Assembly: GCA_003151935.1 (NCBI GenBank)
Contig: PLYZ01000087.1
Span: 1-60,554 of the forward strand
Length of the DNA: 60,554 bases
From: Candidatus Dormiibacterota bacterium
Lineage (GTDB): Bacteria; Chloroflexota; Dormibacteria; Dormibacterales; Dormibacteraceae
Direction of reading: 5' to 3'
In this document: positions 9,143 through 18,421 of the stretch, piece by piece
Layout: every line of letters begins with the position of its first letter
How positions within the stretch are numbered: the stretch's first letter is position 1
Notes under the pieces: generated by a model
What the model was told of the DNA's origin: nothing
Database searches by the model: none
Seen by the model: only the letters and a program-made list of their open reading frames with translations
Program-made: the position numbers and the translations under genes

Positions 9143-10504
9143 CTACTCGGTGCCTGGTTCGGGCCGGCGCGTCTCCAGGTTGTAGAACCGGGTGTGGTCG
9201 CGGCGGAACTTGAGCTCGATCATGCCGGTCGGGCCGTTGCGGTGCTTGGCGACGATCAACTCGGCGATCCCGGGTCTTTCGTCGGACTTGTAGTACTCTG
9301 GGCGAAACAAAAACATGACAACGTCACTATCCTGTTCGATGCTTCCGCTTTCACGAAGGTCGCTCAGGATCGGGCGCTTGTCCGGCCGCTGCTCCGGGGC
9401 GCGGCTGAGCTGGGAGATGGCGATCACCGGGATCCGAAGCTCGCGAGCCAGCCCTTTGAGTGCACGCGAGATCGATGACACCTCCTGGACCCGATTGTCA
9501 TCGCCTCGAGCGCGGCCGTGCATGAGCTGCAGGTAGTCGACGAGGATCATGTCGATGTTGTGCCGCATCTTGGCCTGGCGGGCCTTGAGCTGAAGGCTCA
9601 GCTCATCCATCACGGGAGTGTCGTCGATGTAGATTTTGGCCTCGCCGAGTGGGCCGAGGGCATTTGACACACGGTCGAACTCGGCCTCAGTCAATAGACC
9701 CCGATGCATGCGCTGGGCGTCGATCTGCGCCTGCTCTGTCAGCAACCGCTCGGTCAGCTGTTCCTTGGACATCTCGAGGCTGAAGATGGCAACGGACTTG
9801 TTGGCCTCCAAAGCCGAGTGCAGCGCGATGTTGAGTGCAAGGCTGGTTTTTCCCATCGCCGGCCGACCCGCCACGATGATCAGGTCCGAGTCCTTGAACC
9901 CGCCCGTCATCCGGTCCAGGTCGTGGAATCCCGTCGGGATCCCGACGATTCCCTGCCCGCTCTCCATCTGCAGCGAGATCCGCTCCATCGCCGGACCCAG
10001 CAGGTCGTACAGACGCATCAGCTCGCGCTGGTCGCGGTCGTCGGCGACGCCGAAGACGAGTGACTGCGCCTGGTTGATGGCCTCCTCGGCCTCGACCGAA
10101 TCGTCGTAGCCGAAGCCGGCGATGTTCGACCCGGCAGAGATCAGCCGGCGCTTGTAGGCCTTCTCCTTGACGATCCTGCCGTAGTACTCGATGTTCGCGG
10201 CGGTGGGCACCGCGCCTTGCATCGACGCGAGCTGAGCTCGGCCGCCCACGCGGTCGAGCAGGCCCATGGTCTGCAACTGGGCTGCCAGGGTGACGTTGTC
10301 GATCGGCTCACCCGCCGCGAAGAGGTCCAGGGCCGCCCGGTAGATCTGCCCGTTGTTCTCCCGGTAGAAGTCCTCGGGGTGTAGGAACTGAAGGACCTTG
10401 GCGACGGAAAGCGGGTCGAGCAGAACTGATCCGATGACCGACATCTCGGCGTCGAGGTCGTGAGGTGGAACCCTCCCGGGCGAAAGAGGGATCGTGGTCG
10501 CCAA
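9143..10504 (-). CDS. dnaB: Replicative DNA helicase
   Basis: A 453-residue hexameric replication-fork helicase. The N-terminal DnaB domain begins PPHDLDAEMSVIGSVLLDP; the RecA-like core has Walker A GRPAMGKTSLAL near residue 206, Walker B MILVDYLQLMHG near residue 316 and the arginine-containing loop HRNGPTG near residue 426. No intein is present. A TTG at 10504 is the most likely start, 12 bases after the rplI stop. The rplI-dnaB order is the usual bacterial arrangement. Confidence 0.95.
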   Translation of the reverse strand: MATTIPLSPGRVPPHDLDAEMSVIGSVLLDPLSVAKVLQFLHPEDFYRENNGQIYRAALDLFAAGEPIDNVTLAAQLQTMGLLDRVGGRAQLASMQGAVPTAANIEYYGRIVKEKAYKRRLISAGSNIAGFGYDDSVEAEEAINQAQSLVFGVADDRDQRELMRLYDLLGPAMERISLQMESGQGIVGIPTGFHDLDRMTGGFKDSDLIIVAGRPAMGKTSLALNIALHSALEANKSVAIFSLEMSKEQLTERLLTEQAQIDAQRMHRGLLTEAEFDRVSNALGPLGEAKIYIDDTPVMDELSLQLKARQAKMRHNIDMILVDYLQLMHGRARGDDNRVQEVSSISRALKGLARELRIPVIAISQLSRAPEQRPDKRPILSDLRESGSIEQDSDVVMFLFRPEYYKSDERPGIAELIVAKHRNGPTGMIELKFRRDHTRFYNLETRRPEPGTE

Positions 10505-10516
10505 CTTACCGAGCCC

Positions 10517-10959
10517 CTAGCGATCCTGCGTGACGATCACGTTGACGTGGGCCGCCACGTCGCGGTGCAGCTTGAGCGAGACCTCATGCTCGCCCAATGT
10601 CCGGATCGGCTCCTTCATGTCGATCTTGTGCCGGTCGATCTCCACCCGATGCTGGGCTTTCAAAGCTGACGCGATGTCCTGGTTGGTGATCGAGCCGAAG
10701 GCCTTGTCCTCGGCGCCGACCTTCAGCCGCACCACGACCGTCTTGTTGTCGATCTCATCGGCCAGCGCCTGCGCCTCGACGCGGTCCTTGGTCTCGCGCT
10801 TGACCGCGGCCTCCTTCAAGACGCTTCGCTTCGGCTTCCACACCCTTGCCCGCCGGCACCGCAAGCTTTCGACTGCAAGAGGAAATTGCGGCCGTAGCCG
10901 TCAGCCACCTCTTTCACGTCGCCGGCCCGGCCGACGTTCTCCACATCCTTGGTCAGCAT
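10517..10959 (-). pseudogene. rplI: 50S ribosomal protein L9, disrupted by two frameshifts
   Basis: From ATG 10959 the frame reads a standard L9 start (MLTKDVENVGRAGDVKEVADG, through YGRNFLL). One extra base at about 10872-10875 moves the protein to another frame that reads RKLAVPAGKGVEAEAKRLE. A second extra base at about 10814 moves it to a third frame reading EAAVKRETKDRVEAQ to the end. Joined together these give a normal full-length L9. L9 binds 23S rRNA and is dispensable in E. coli, so true decay is possible, but sequencing error fits at least as well because the neighbouring DUF1232 gene shows the same fault. The C-terminal frame alone (10517-10864) would miss the rRNA-binding domain. 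Confidence 0.85.
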
Positions 10960-11005
10960 CACCTCTCAATTCCGTAGCCCCTCCGATACCGATTGATATT
11001 CGTCC

Positions 11006-11388
11006 TTACGCCGAATTCGGGAGCGGACAGCGGTTCAGCACGCGGCCCGCGCCATAGCGCGCGGCCCCGACCGTGTCTCGCACGTCTCGATCGAAAATGC
11101 TCTCCTTGGCCTTGATCGCCTCCTGGTGCTCATCGCCGCACCTCTTCTGGGCACGCCTCGACGAACGTCTCCACGGCCAGGATGCCCAGGGCCAGCATGT
11201 CCAGCTCTCCGAGGACCGGTATCCATGCGGGAAAGTCGATCGGGCTGACGATCAGGCCGAGCGCGGCCAGGAGCACCGCTTTGGGGGCGGCCGGGCACGC
11301 GCTCGTCCCGCAAAAGGCAGTAGGCAAGCTTGCCGTGTCTCGGCACATCGATCAAGACCTCTTTGGCGCGCGAAAAGACAGATGGCAT
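11006..11388 (-). pseudogene. DUF1232 (YkvA-like) membrane protein, disrupted by two frameshifts
   Basis: ATG 11388 begins MPSVFSRAKEVLIDVPRHGK and runs to LLRDERVPGRP. A five-base C run (11283-11287 as G on plus) then shifts the frame; the next reads KAVLLAALGLIVSPIDFPAW to CPEEVRR, the DUF1232 core with its SPIDxxP motif and membrane helix. A further shift near 11130-11138 leads to DEHQEAIKAKESIFDRDVRD and a stop at 11006. Removing one base at each point restores one continuous protein of about 126 residues. DUF1232 proteins are small membrane proteins of unknown role. Confidence 0.75.
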
Positions 11389-11440
11389 GGGGGCCGCCAA
11401 AGCCTACAGCTTTTCTTCCCCACAGAAAAGCAACTTAACT

Positions 11441-11446
11441 TAGCCT
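11441..11446 (+). promoter_or_regulatory. -10 element of leaderless promoter for MFS gene
   Basis: TAGCCT followed by six bases and the GTG start at 11453. Confidence 0.5.
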
Positions 11447-11452
11447 GTCGCC

Positions 11453-12724
11453 GTGACAGTGGCCGCCACCCCGATCGGACGGGCGTCTGAGAGCTTCGGC
11501 AATCTCCGGCACACCGCGCTCAGCGCGTTCTGGTTCGGGAGCAACTTCCTCTGGATCCCGCTGACCACAGTGCTGATCCAGAGCCAGGTCGATGCCGTCG
11601 TGCCCAGGGGTTCCCAGAACAGCGCGATCGGGTTCGCCATAGGCATCGGCGGCTTTCTCGCCATGACCGTTCCACCGTTGGTGGGCGCGTGGTCCGATCG
11701 GTTGAACACCCGCTTCGGACGGCGCCGGCCGATCATGGTGGCCGGCACGCTGCTGACGATTCCCGGCCTCATCCTGCTGATGACCGCCGGAAGCTACCCG
11801 CAAATCGTCGCCGGCTACGTCATCGTTCAATTCTTCTTCAATGCCGCCGGTGCCGCATACGCCGGGATCATCCCCGACGTGGTTCCGGCCCAGCAGTTCG
11901 GCAAAGCCAGCGGTTTCCTGGCCACGATGACCCAGCTCGGCATCGGCGGCGGCCTGGGCGTCACATCGGCGCTCGGCTCGGCTCGGGCGATCTATCTGAT
12001 CTTCATGGCGGTCATCGTTCTCACGCTGATCCCGACGATCTGGGCGGCACGCAATGAGGGCCTGGCTCCTATCGCGCCACACCCCAGGCGCTCTATAGGC
12101 GACGCGATCCGCGAATTCCTAAGGCCGCTGCACGAGGGTGACTTCGCCTGGGTCGTCTTCACGCGGCTGATGATCTCGGCCGGGATCACGGCTGTCCTGT
12201 ACAACCTGCACAACTTCTTTCGGGACGTCGTCCTCACGCCGGCAACCAGCCCCGATGCGTTCACCTCGAACTGGCTCCTTGTGGTCGTGCTGACCGCGCT
12301 GCCCTTCGGCCTTTTCGGCGGGCTGCTCTCCGACCGCTGGCATCGACGAAAAGCTTTCGTGTATCTGTCCGGCGGGGCCCAGGCTTTCGTCGCCATCGTC
12401 TTCATCGCGTTCTACCCAAGCGCCATCCCATTCGTGTTTGCGCTCGGGGTCGCGTATGGAGTCGGCTACGGCCTCTACTTCGCCGTCGACTGGGCGCTCG
12501 CCTGTGACACGCTGCCGGACAAGAGCCAGTCGGCCAAGGACATGGGACTTTTCCACATCGCGCTCACGATGCCCCAGGCGATCATTCCCTTCTTTGGCGG
12601 GCCGCTGATCGACTACCTCAATGGAGCGCACGGCAACGGGGGCTACCGGATCGTATTCTCGAGCGCAGTCGTGTTCTTGTTCGTGGGGACTGTGTTCGTG
12701 AGCCGCATCAAGTCGGTTCGCTGA
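11453..12724 (+). CDS. MFS transporter, SLC45/GPH-like
   Basis: A 423-residue, roughly 12-helix major facilitator. The N-terminal half has FWFGSNFLWIPLTTVL and the loop 2-3 motif GAWSDRLNTRFGRRRP; the second half repeats it weakly as GGLLSDRWHRRK. The spacing and the RFGRRRP motif resemble the SLC45/sucrose and glycoside-pentoside symporter branches, so a sugar or glycoside is a possible substrate. No catabolic gene is next to it to confirm this. The gene overlaps the convergent GT87 gene by 82 bases at the 3' end. Confidence 0.85.
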   Translation: MTVAATPIGRASESFGNLRHTALSAFWFGSNFLWIPLTTVLIQSQVDAVVPRGSQNSAIGFAIGIGGFLAMTVPPLVGAWSDRLNTRFGRRRPIMVAGTLLTIPGLILLMTAGSYPQIVAGYVIVQFFFNAAGAAYAGIIPDVVPAQQFGKASGFLATMTQLGIGGGLGVTSALGSARAIYLIFMAVIVLTLIPTIWAARNEGLAPIAPHPRRSIGDAIREFLRPLHEGDFAWVVFTRLMISAGITAVLYNLHNFFRDVVLTPATSPDAFTSNWLLVVVLTALPFGLFGGLLSDRWHRRKAFVYLSGGAQAFVAIVFIAFYPSAIPFVFALGVAYGVGYGLYFAVDWALACDTLPDKSQSAKDMGLFHIALTMPQAIIPFFGGPLIDYLNGAHGNGGYRIVFSSAVVFLFVGTVFVSRIKSVR

Positions 12725-13929
12725 CGTTTTATCGCCAGCAGGCTCGCGACCCACACGCTCGTTATCCCGACGACCCCGAACTCGGCCATCAAGCGAAGTA
12801 CGACGAGGTTTGAATAGCCGGTCACCAGCAGCGTCTGGAACCAGTTGTGGCCGGGCCCGATGAGAAGCCATCCCGCCGCGACCAGGCCAACGACCGTCCA
12901 ATCGCGCCGCCGCACAGCCCACTCGACGAGTACGAGCATCGGCAGCAGCAGCAGCACGAGGTGGGTACCCCACGAATAGCTGGCGACCAGGGGTCCGACG
13001 GCCACGATCGCGGCAGCTTCCAAGACCCGCCCGGGGCGGTCGCGGCTCGGGCGGCCGAGGACCCAGAAGGTCACACCCAGCGCGGCGATCGCGATCGCGA
13101 TCGTGATGATGCGCGCCGGCAGCGGAGCGCCTGGCGTCGGCCCGAGGAAGGTCGTCGGATCGAACAAGCGCGTCACCGTGCCGCCCGGCGAGTGATTCTC
13201 GAAAAAGCCCGTGCCCTGATCGATCGCAGGCAAGACTTTGAACAGGTACTCGAGCAGGTACTGCGGAGCGGCCACCAGCCACAGAGCCAGGCCGGCGACG
13301 GCTGCGGCGCCGAGCATCGACCAGCGCCTGCCCCATAAGAGAAGAAGTCCCATCGGCGCCTGGATCAGCTTCAACGCCACCGCCAGGCCCAGGGCCGCGC
13401 CTCCCCACCACCGATCGGCGATCCAGCCCAAGAGCCAGATCCCGGCCAGGGCAAGCAGGATGAGATTGATCTGGCCTTCGACGATGTTCCCGTTCACGGG
13501 TTCGAACGCAATCGCCACAAGCACCAGGAGGACGCCCAGCTGCCAGTCATCCACGCGCAGCGCACGCAGAGCGCAAACGAGAAAAATGACGAGCGAAACA
13601 TTCAGCAAGATCACCGCGCCGATCACGACCGCGTGGCTGTCGAGACCGACCGCAGGCTGAAGGAGCCAGGCCACCGGCGGCGGGGTGACGTACTGCGGGC
13701 CGGTCGGCTCGAGGCAGGCGACCACCTGGCAGAGGTCATATGGGTCGCGACCGGCCACCAGCCGGGCGGCGGCGCGCATGTAGCTCTCTTTGAAGTCTCC
13801 GAGGTAACCGGCGAACACGATTGGCACGATCACGCCCTGCCAGACGTACAGCACCAGGATCGGTATCCCCGCGATGGCGAGGAGCAGGGTGCGGAAGCGG
13901 CGATCGTCGAGGGGCGTGCGTCTCGTCAC
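12643..13929 (-). CDS. GT87-like polyprenyl-phosphate-dependent mannosyltransferase-type membrane protein
   Basis: A 428-residue protein with about ten membrane helices. The first periplasmic loop after helix 1 (DFKESYMRAAARLVAGRDPYD) and the following PPPVAWLLQP and GLAVALKLIQAPMGLLLLWGRR segments are typical of GT87 (DUF2029) GT-C enzymes. These use polyprenyl-phospho-sugar donors to add mannose or arabinose to envelope lipids. GTG 13929 is supported by GACAAT seven bases upstream. The last about 27 residues run antisense through the end of the MFS gene and look unstructured. Confidence 0.85.
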   Translation of the reverse strand: MTRRTPLDDRRFRTLLLAIAGIPILVLYVWQGVIVPIVFAGYLGDFKESYMRAAARLVAGRDPYDLCQVVACLEPTGPQYVTPPPVAWLLQPAVGLDSHAVVIGAVILLNVSLVIFLVCALRALRVDDWQLGVLLVLVAIAFEPVNGNIVEGQINLILLALAGIWLLGWIADRWWGGAALGLAVALKLIQAPMGLLLLWGRRWSMLGAAAVAGLALWLVAAPQYLLEYLFKVLPAIDQGTGFFENHSPGGTVTRLFDPTTFLGPTPGAPLPARIITIAIAIAALGVTFWVLGRPSRDRPGRVLEAAAIVAVGPLVASYSWGTHLVLLLLPMLVLVEWAVRRRDWTVVGLVAAGWLLIGPGHNWFQTLLVTGYSNLVVLRLMAEFGVVGITSVWVASLLAIKRQRTDLMRLTNTVPTNKNTTALENTIR

Positions 13930-13936
13930 GCCCGCG

Positions 13937-13942
13937 ATTGTC
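13937..13942 (-). promoter_or_regulatory. -10 element of leaderless promoter for GT87 gene
   Basis: On the minus strand GACAAT, then seven bases, then GTG 13929. First base departs from TANNNT. Confidence 0.4.
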
Positions 13943-14182
13943 TTAGAACGGACCTACCGCCGGATAGTAAACGAGGCGGCGCCTGCAGCGGACACCGCCT
14001 CGACCGGAGGCCACCGGGTGACACGCTGCTGGTTTCTGCGCCGCTTTACGGCCGTTGCCTACTTGTGGAGGCCAACCTTTGCGTGGGCTGTCGGTGGACC
14101 CGGACGTCGAAACAGGTGCAATTTGCGACGGACCGGCGACGTTGTCAAGGGGTTTGTTTTTCCACAACCACCACGGCGGGAG

Positions 14183-14188
14183 CACAAT
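14183..14188 (+). promoter_or_regulatory. -10 element of leaderless promoter for acyl-CoA synthetase gene
   Basis: CACAAT, six bases, then ATG 14195. The rest of the 265-base spacer from 13930 shows no further feature. Confidence 0.45.
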
Positions 14189-14194
14189 CACGGC

Positions 14195-15835
14195 ATGCCT
14201 GATCCGAGCTATGTACACGGTGCCGGCGACGTTCCGCTGCTGGGTGAAACCATTTTCCAGGACCTGCGGCGCACGGCCGCGAGGTTCGGCGATCGCGAGG
14301 CGCTCGTGGCCGCCCACCAGGACCGTCGCTCGACCTATCGCGAGCTGGTGGATGAATGCGAGGTCGTTGCGCGCGGCCTCATGGCCCGAGGAGTCGGCAA
14401 GGGCGATCGAGTCGGAATCTGGTCGCCCAATCGATACGAGTGGGTGGTTGTCCAGTACGCGAGCGCCGCGATCGGCGCGATCCTCGTCAACATCAATCCC
14501 GCCTACCGGACCTCGGAGCTCGAGTACTCGATCAACCAATCGGAGGTGAGCTTCCTCATCCTCGCGGCCGGCTTCCGGCAGGCGAACTACAAATCGATGC
14601 TGGCCGAGGTCAAAGGCAGGTGCCCCAGCCTTCGCGAGGCGCTTGTGATCGAAGATGGCTGGGAGGCGTTGAAACGCGATGCGGCAAGGGTGCCCGAAGC
14701 GGCGCTGCACGAGGTCGAGGACTCGTTGCAGTTCGACGACCCGATCAACATCCAGTACACCTCAGGCACGACAGGCTTTCCGAAGGGCGCAACGCTCACC
14801 CATCACAACATCCTCAACAACGGCTTCTTCATCGGCGAGACGCTGAAGTACAGCGAGCACGACCGCGTCTGCATCCCGGTGCCCTTCTACCACTGCTTCG
14901 GCATGGTGCTTGGCAACCTCGCATGCACGACGCACGGCTCGACGATGGTGATACCCGCGGAAGCGTTCGACCCGGTGATCACCATGGAGACCGTGCAGAA
15001 GGAGCGCTGCACCTCGCTCTACGGCGTTCCGACGATGTTCATCGCCGAGCTCGAGCACCCGCGTTTCAACGAGTTCGATTTCAGCACGCTCCGCACGGGC
15101 ATCATGGCCGGCTCCCCATGCCCGGTTGAGGTGATGAAGAAGGTCCGGACGGTGATGCACATCCCAGAGATGACGATCGCCTACGGCATGACCGAGACAT
15201 CACCGGTCTCGACCCAGTGCGCCACCGACGATCCGCTCGAGAAGCGCGTGGCCACGGTCGGGCGCGTGCACCCGCACGTCGAGATCAAGATCGTCGACCC
15301 CGAGAGCGGCGCCGTGGTTCCACGCGGCACCACGGGCGAAATGTGCAGCCGTGGCTACATGGTCATGCGCGGGTACTGGAACAATGACGAGGCCACGCGC
15401 CAGGCCATCGACGCCGCGCGCTGGATGCATACCGGCGACCTGGCCACGATGGATGCGGAAGGCTACGTCAACATCGTCGGCCGGATCAAAGACATGATCA
15501 TCCGAGGCGGCGAGAACATCTACCCGCGCGAGGTGGAAGAGTTCCTCTACGGCCACCCCGCAATCGCGGACGTGCAGGTGATCGGGATTCCCTCCGAGAG
15601 GTACGGCGAGGAGGTCATGGCCTGGGTGAAGCCCCGGGAAGGCGCTCGGCCGACGGGTGAGGAGCTCGCGGCCTGGTGCAAGGGCAAGATCGCGACCTAC
15701 AAGATCCCGCGGCACTGGAAGTTTGTCGATTCGTTTCCCATGACGGTCACTGGCAAGGTCCAGAAGTTCAAGATGCGAGAGGCCGCCGTCGAAGAGCTGG
15801 GCCTGGAAAAGGCCGCGGGGATGAGAACCGCCTAG
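14195..15835 (+). CDS. AMP-binding acyl-CoA synthetase (ACSF2/FadD-like)
   Basis: A 546-residue ANL-superfamily enzyme that activates a carboxylic acid with ATP and CoA. Motifs: P-loop-like YTSGTTGFPKGATLTH near residue 190, YGMTETSPVST near 330, GGENIYPREVEEFLY near 440 and C-terminal catalytic lysine in TVTGKVQKFKMRE near 523. These, and the FYHCFGMVLG stretch, place it with medium- and long-chain fatty acyl-CoA synthetases of the ACSF2 type. The frame is open upstream to 13874 but that part has no homology-like sequence. The substrate cannot be set from sequence. Confidence 0.92.
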   Translation: MPDPSYVHGAGDVPLLGETIFQDLRRTAARFGDREALVAAHQDRRSTYRELVDECEVVARGLMARGVGKGDRVGIWSPNRYEWVVVQYASAAIGAILVNINPAYRTSELEYSINQSEVSFLILAAGFRQANYKSMLAEVKGRCPSLREALVIEDGWEALKRDAARVPEAALHEVEDSLQFDDPINIQYTSGTTGFPKGATLTHHNILNNGFFIGETLKYSEHDRVCIPVPFYHCFGMVLGNLACTTHGSTMVIPAEAFDPVITMETVQKERCTSLYGVPTMFIAELEHPRFNEFDFSTLRTGIMAGSPCPVEVMKKVRTVMHIPEMTIAYGMTETSPVSTQCATDDPLEKRVATVGRVHPHVEIKIVDPESGAVVPRGTTGEMCSRGYMVMRGYWNNDEATRQAIDAARWMHTGDLATMDAEGYVNIVGRIKDMIIRGGENIYPREVEEFLYGHPAIADVQVIGIPSERYGEEVMAWVKPREGARPTGEELAAWCKGKIATYKIPRHWKFVDSFPMTVTGKVQKFKMREAAVEELGLEKAAGMRTA

Positions 15836-15839
15836 CAGC

Positions 15840-16601
15840 TTACTGAAGACTCTCGTAGGGAATCGCGGCTGCGAAGGGCTCGTACAACAGCAGCACCTTC
15901 TCGATCGCCAGCACGTCGCGCATGAAGATGCCGCCCGCCGCCACGCCGGCAAACCCCACGATCCCGAGCCCGTCATGAGGAGCGGCTTGCTCGGCACTGT
16001 CTTGCATCGCTCTGAAAGCATGCGTCCGCCCCGATTGGTTGGCGGTCGCGATGACCTCTTTCCAGACAGCCACGTAGTTCGCCGCCGGGCTCAGGGACGA
16101 AGGAACCGCTCCCACCGCGCCGAGCGCGCCGGTCGGAGCGACCGGCTTGGGCAGCTCGCTCAGCACCCTGGCGACCGATGCGACCTCGGCTTCCGGCTCT
16201 CCCGTGAGAGTGGGCAGCATGCGCAGGAACGCGGCAATCTGGCGATCGACGGGTGGCGCGGGCTGGTAGCCCGGGCCGGGCAGGATGGTCGCGAACGGGC
16301 GGTAGAGGGCATCGAACTGGTCCATCTGCTCCCGAACGAGGATCCCGAGGGCGACGATCTGCGCAGACTCGAGGGCTGCCGCAGCCGCGGTCGGATCAGG
16401 CAAAGCCTTGTTGATCGCGAGCTGGGTCTGGGCGACCCGAAACCCGCCGGTGAAGGCGTTGACCATGGCCTGGTCTGCGCCTGACAGAAGGCCGTCCAGC
16501 ACCTGCTCGATCGCGGCGGTCGAGGCTCGCTGGCGCGAGACGATCCGCGCGGTGGCGATCCACTCCCACTGTGGAGTGCCCAGCGATTTGCCGGCCGCCA
16601 C
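15840..16601 (-). CDS. Hypothetical protein, helical, downstream of glpX
   Basis: A 253-residue protein I do not recognise. It is alanine-rich and mostly helical, with no clear signal peptide, lipobox or membrane helix except a weak hydrophobic stretch GIVGFAGVAAGGIFMRDVLAI near residue 218. It starts at GTG 16601, 26 bases after the glpX stop, and is probably cotranscribed with it. The alternative frame in 16160-16618 has the composition of a shadow frame. Coding seems likely from codon bias and length. No function is proposed. Confidence 0.65.
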   Translation of the reverse strand: MAAGKSLGTPQWEWIATARIVSRQRASTAAIEQVLDGLLSGADQAMVNAFTGGFRVAQTQLAINKALPDPTAAAAALESAQIVALGILVREQMDQFDALYRPFATILPGPGYQPAPPVDRQIAAFLRMLPTLTGEPEAEVASVARVLSELPKPVAPTGALGAVGAVPSSLSPAANYVAVWKEVIATANQSGRTHAFRAMQDSAEQAAPHDGLGIVGFAGVAAGGIFMRDVLAIEKVLLLYEPFAAAIPYESLQ

Positions 16602-16627
16602 CAGGAACTGTCCCGCATCCGAAGCGC

Positions 16628-17632
16628 TCAGCGGATTGCGACCTGCTCGGGCAGCAGGCCCTTGGCCCGCAACTTGTCGATGGGGTGGTAGGCGTCGACG
16701 ATGCGCATGGTTCCGGATGCTGAGCGCAGGACCATCGACTGCGTGTATGCGTACACGTCCTCGTACCGCACCCCTTTCAGCAGGTCGCCAGACGTGATCC
16801 CGGTGGCCGCGAAGAAGATATCGTTGCCCGAGCAGAGATCGTCGAGGCAGAGCACCTTGTGCGGCTTGTGCCCTTCCTTGATCGCCATCTGCTTCTCGTC
16901 GTCGTCGCGGAAATGCAGCTTCGCCTGCATGTCGCCGCCGATCGTCTTGATCGCGCAGGCCGCAAGCACGCCTTCAGTCGCGCCCCCGGAACCCATCATG
17001 CAGTGGATGCCAAACCGGGTCTCGAGCGCCGCCTCCAGCGCCGCGCCGACGTCCCCTGCCGTGATGAGCTTGATCCGCGCCCCGACGTCGCGAATCTGGG
17101 CGATCACGTCGTGGTTCCGGTCGCGGTCGAGCACTACGACGGTCAGCTCCTGGACCGGCAAGCCCTCCGCCTTCGCGATCCGTCGAAGGTTCCATTCCAC
17201 AGGCATCTCGAGGTCGATGACGCCCCGTGCCCGCCGTCCGACGACCAGCTTCTGCATGTAGTGCGCGTGGGTGGTGAACATCGTCCCGCGCTCGGCCAGC
17301 GCAACCACCGAGATGGCTCCCGGAAGGCCCGACGCGGTCAGGCTCGTGCCTTCGATGGGGTCGACCGCGACGTCGACCTCGGGCTCGAGGCCGTTGCCGA
17401 TCGGCTCGCCGAAATAGAGCATGGGAGCGTCATCCTTCTCGCCCTCGCCGATCACGACGGTGCCCTTCATGTCGACGGATCCCAAAGCGCTCCGGATCGC
17501 CTCGACGGCGCGTGCGTCGGCGGCTTCCTTGTTACCTCGACCCTGCAGCGGGGCCGCCGCGAGGGCGCCGGCCTCAGTGACCCGCAACAGCTCGAGGGCC
17601 AGGTTGCGATTGATCTTCGGCTCTTCGATCAT
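16628..17632 (-). CDS. glpX: Class II fructose-1,6-bisphosphatase
   Basis: A 334-residue GlpX-type phosphatase that makes fructose 6-phosphate in gluconeogenesis or the pentose cycle. Signatures: NLALELLRVTEAGALAA at the N-terminus, VIGEGEKDDAPMLYFGE near residue 59, and the metal-binding VDPIEGTSLTASGLPGAISV near residue 91. The ATG 17632 start is clear. With YvcK elsewhere in the window this adds to a gluconeogenic theme, though they are not linked. Confidence 0.96.
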   Translation of the reverse strand: MIEEPKINRNLALELLRVTEAGALAAAPLQGRGNKEAADARAVEAIRSALGSVDMKGTVVIGEGEKDDAPMLYFGEPIGNGLEPEVDVAVDPIEGTSLTASGLPGAISVVALAERGTMFTTHAHYMQKLVVGRRARGVIDLEMPVEWNLRRIAKAEGLPVQELTVVVLDRDRNHDVIAQIRDVGARIKLITAGDVGAALEAALETRFGIHCMMGSGGATEGVLAACAIKTIGGDMQAKLHFRDDDEKQMAIKEGHKPHKVLCLDDLCSGNDIFFAATGITSGDLLKGVRYEDVYAYTQSMVLRSASGTMRIVDAYHPIDKLRAKGLLPEQVAIR

Positions 17633-17826
17633 CGGGTTAGCAGCGTATACGAAGGCGCTAGGCGGTCTGCGTTAACCCACGCCCCGACGCCGGATCGACA
17701 GCTTGTCCGCTTCGACCCACAGATCGGTCTTGCGTCAGCAGCCGTCCCCGGCCCGTGGGCCCGCGACTTCTCAGCCAGGTGGTGGCGCCTCGCACCTTGG
17801 CTCAGGAGGGCCGCTTCGAAGGTCGG

Positions 17827-18336
17827 TTAGAAGATTTCACCCCAGAACTTCCTGACCCGGCCGACTGGGTTGGGCACGGCCCTCAACGTAACGACCGCAG
17901 GGTGTGGAGATGCGTCGACGATGGCCACAGGCTCGGAATCCGGCACGCCCTCGGGATGGACCCGGATGACCCCGAGGTGGACCCCACCCTCCTGGACCAC
18001 GAGGGCGCCCACCTTGGCATCGCCCTCGAGACGTCCGGTGGACGTGATCTTCAGCCGGTTGGACGCGACCACGTTGCCTCGAACGAAGCCGGAGATGGTC
18101 ACCCTCTCGCTGCGGATGTTCGCCTCGACATGCGCTTCCGGACCGATCAGCAGATCGCCGTCACATTCGATATGGCCGCTGAAATTGCCGAGCACCTGGC
18201 CGCCGCTCTTGACCTGGAGCTTGCCGGACAGGATGTCGTCGCGCGCCAGGATCGTCGCCTTCGGCTCGAGCCCGTATGGCTCGGAGCCACCGTTCGAACT
18301 GGAAACGCCAACCGTCTCCGCCACTGCGTCAGTCAC
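17827..18336 (-). CDS. Bactofilin-family polymer-forming protein
   Basis: A 169-residue protein whose centre (about residues 35-125) is the bactofilin beta-helix: LKVKSGGQ-like, VLGNFSGHIECDGDLLIGPE, AHVEANIRSERVTISGFVRGNV, LEGDAKVGALVVQEGG. Bactofilins polymerise without nucleotide and scaffold envelope processes. I place the start at GTG 18336 because AGGAGGGG lies a few bases before it; this is one of the few strong Shine-Dalgarno sites in the window. The frame is open 14 codons further, to 18378. The 193-base spacer to glpX holds nothing evident. Confidence 0.85.
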   Translation of the reverse strand: MTDAVAETVGVSSSNGGSEPYGLEPKATILARDDILSGKLQVKSGGQVLGNFSGHIECDGDLLIGPEAHVEANIRSERVTISGFVRGNVVASNRLKITSTGRLEGDAKVGALVVQEGGVHLGVIRVHPEGVPDSEPVAIVDASPHPAVVTLRAVPNPVGRVRKFWGEIF

Positions 18337-18421
18337 TTGCACCCCTCCTGTTGCCCAGCTTTCAGACTGGGTCCCCACCTACTCGCAGCATAACTGCTAC
18401 GGCGCCGATCAGAAAGTGGAT

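Noticed and set aside
11283-11287. C5 run in the DUF1232 gene as a programmed frameshift site
   Set aside because: A second shift is needed further on and rplI next door has the same problem, so error or decay is simpler.
13874-14194. N-terminal extension of the acyl-CoA synthetase
   Set aside because: No family sequence, overlaps the GT87 start, and the -10 hexamer places the start at 14195.
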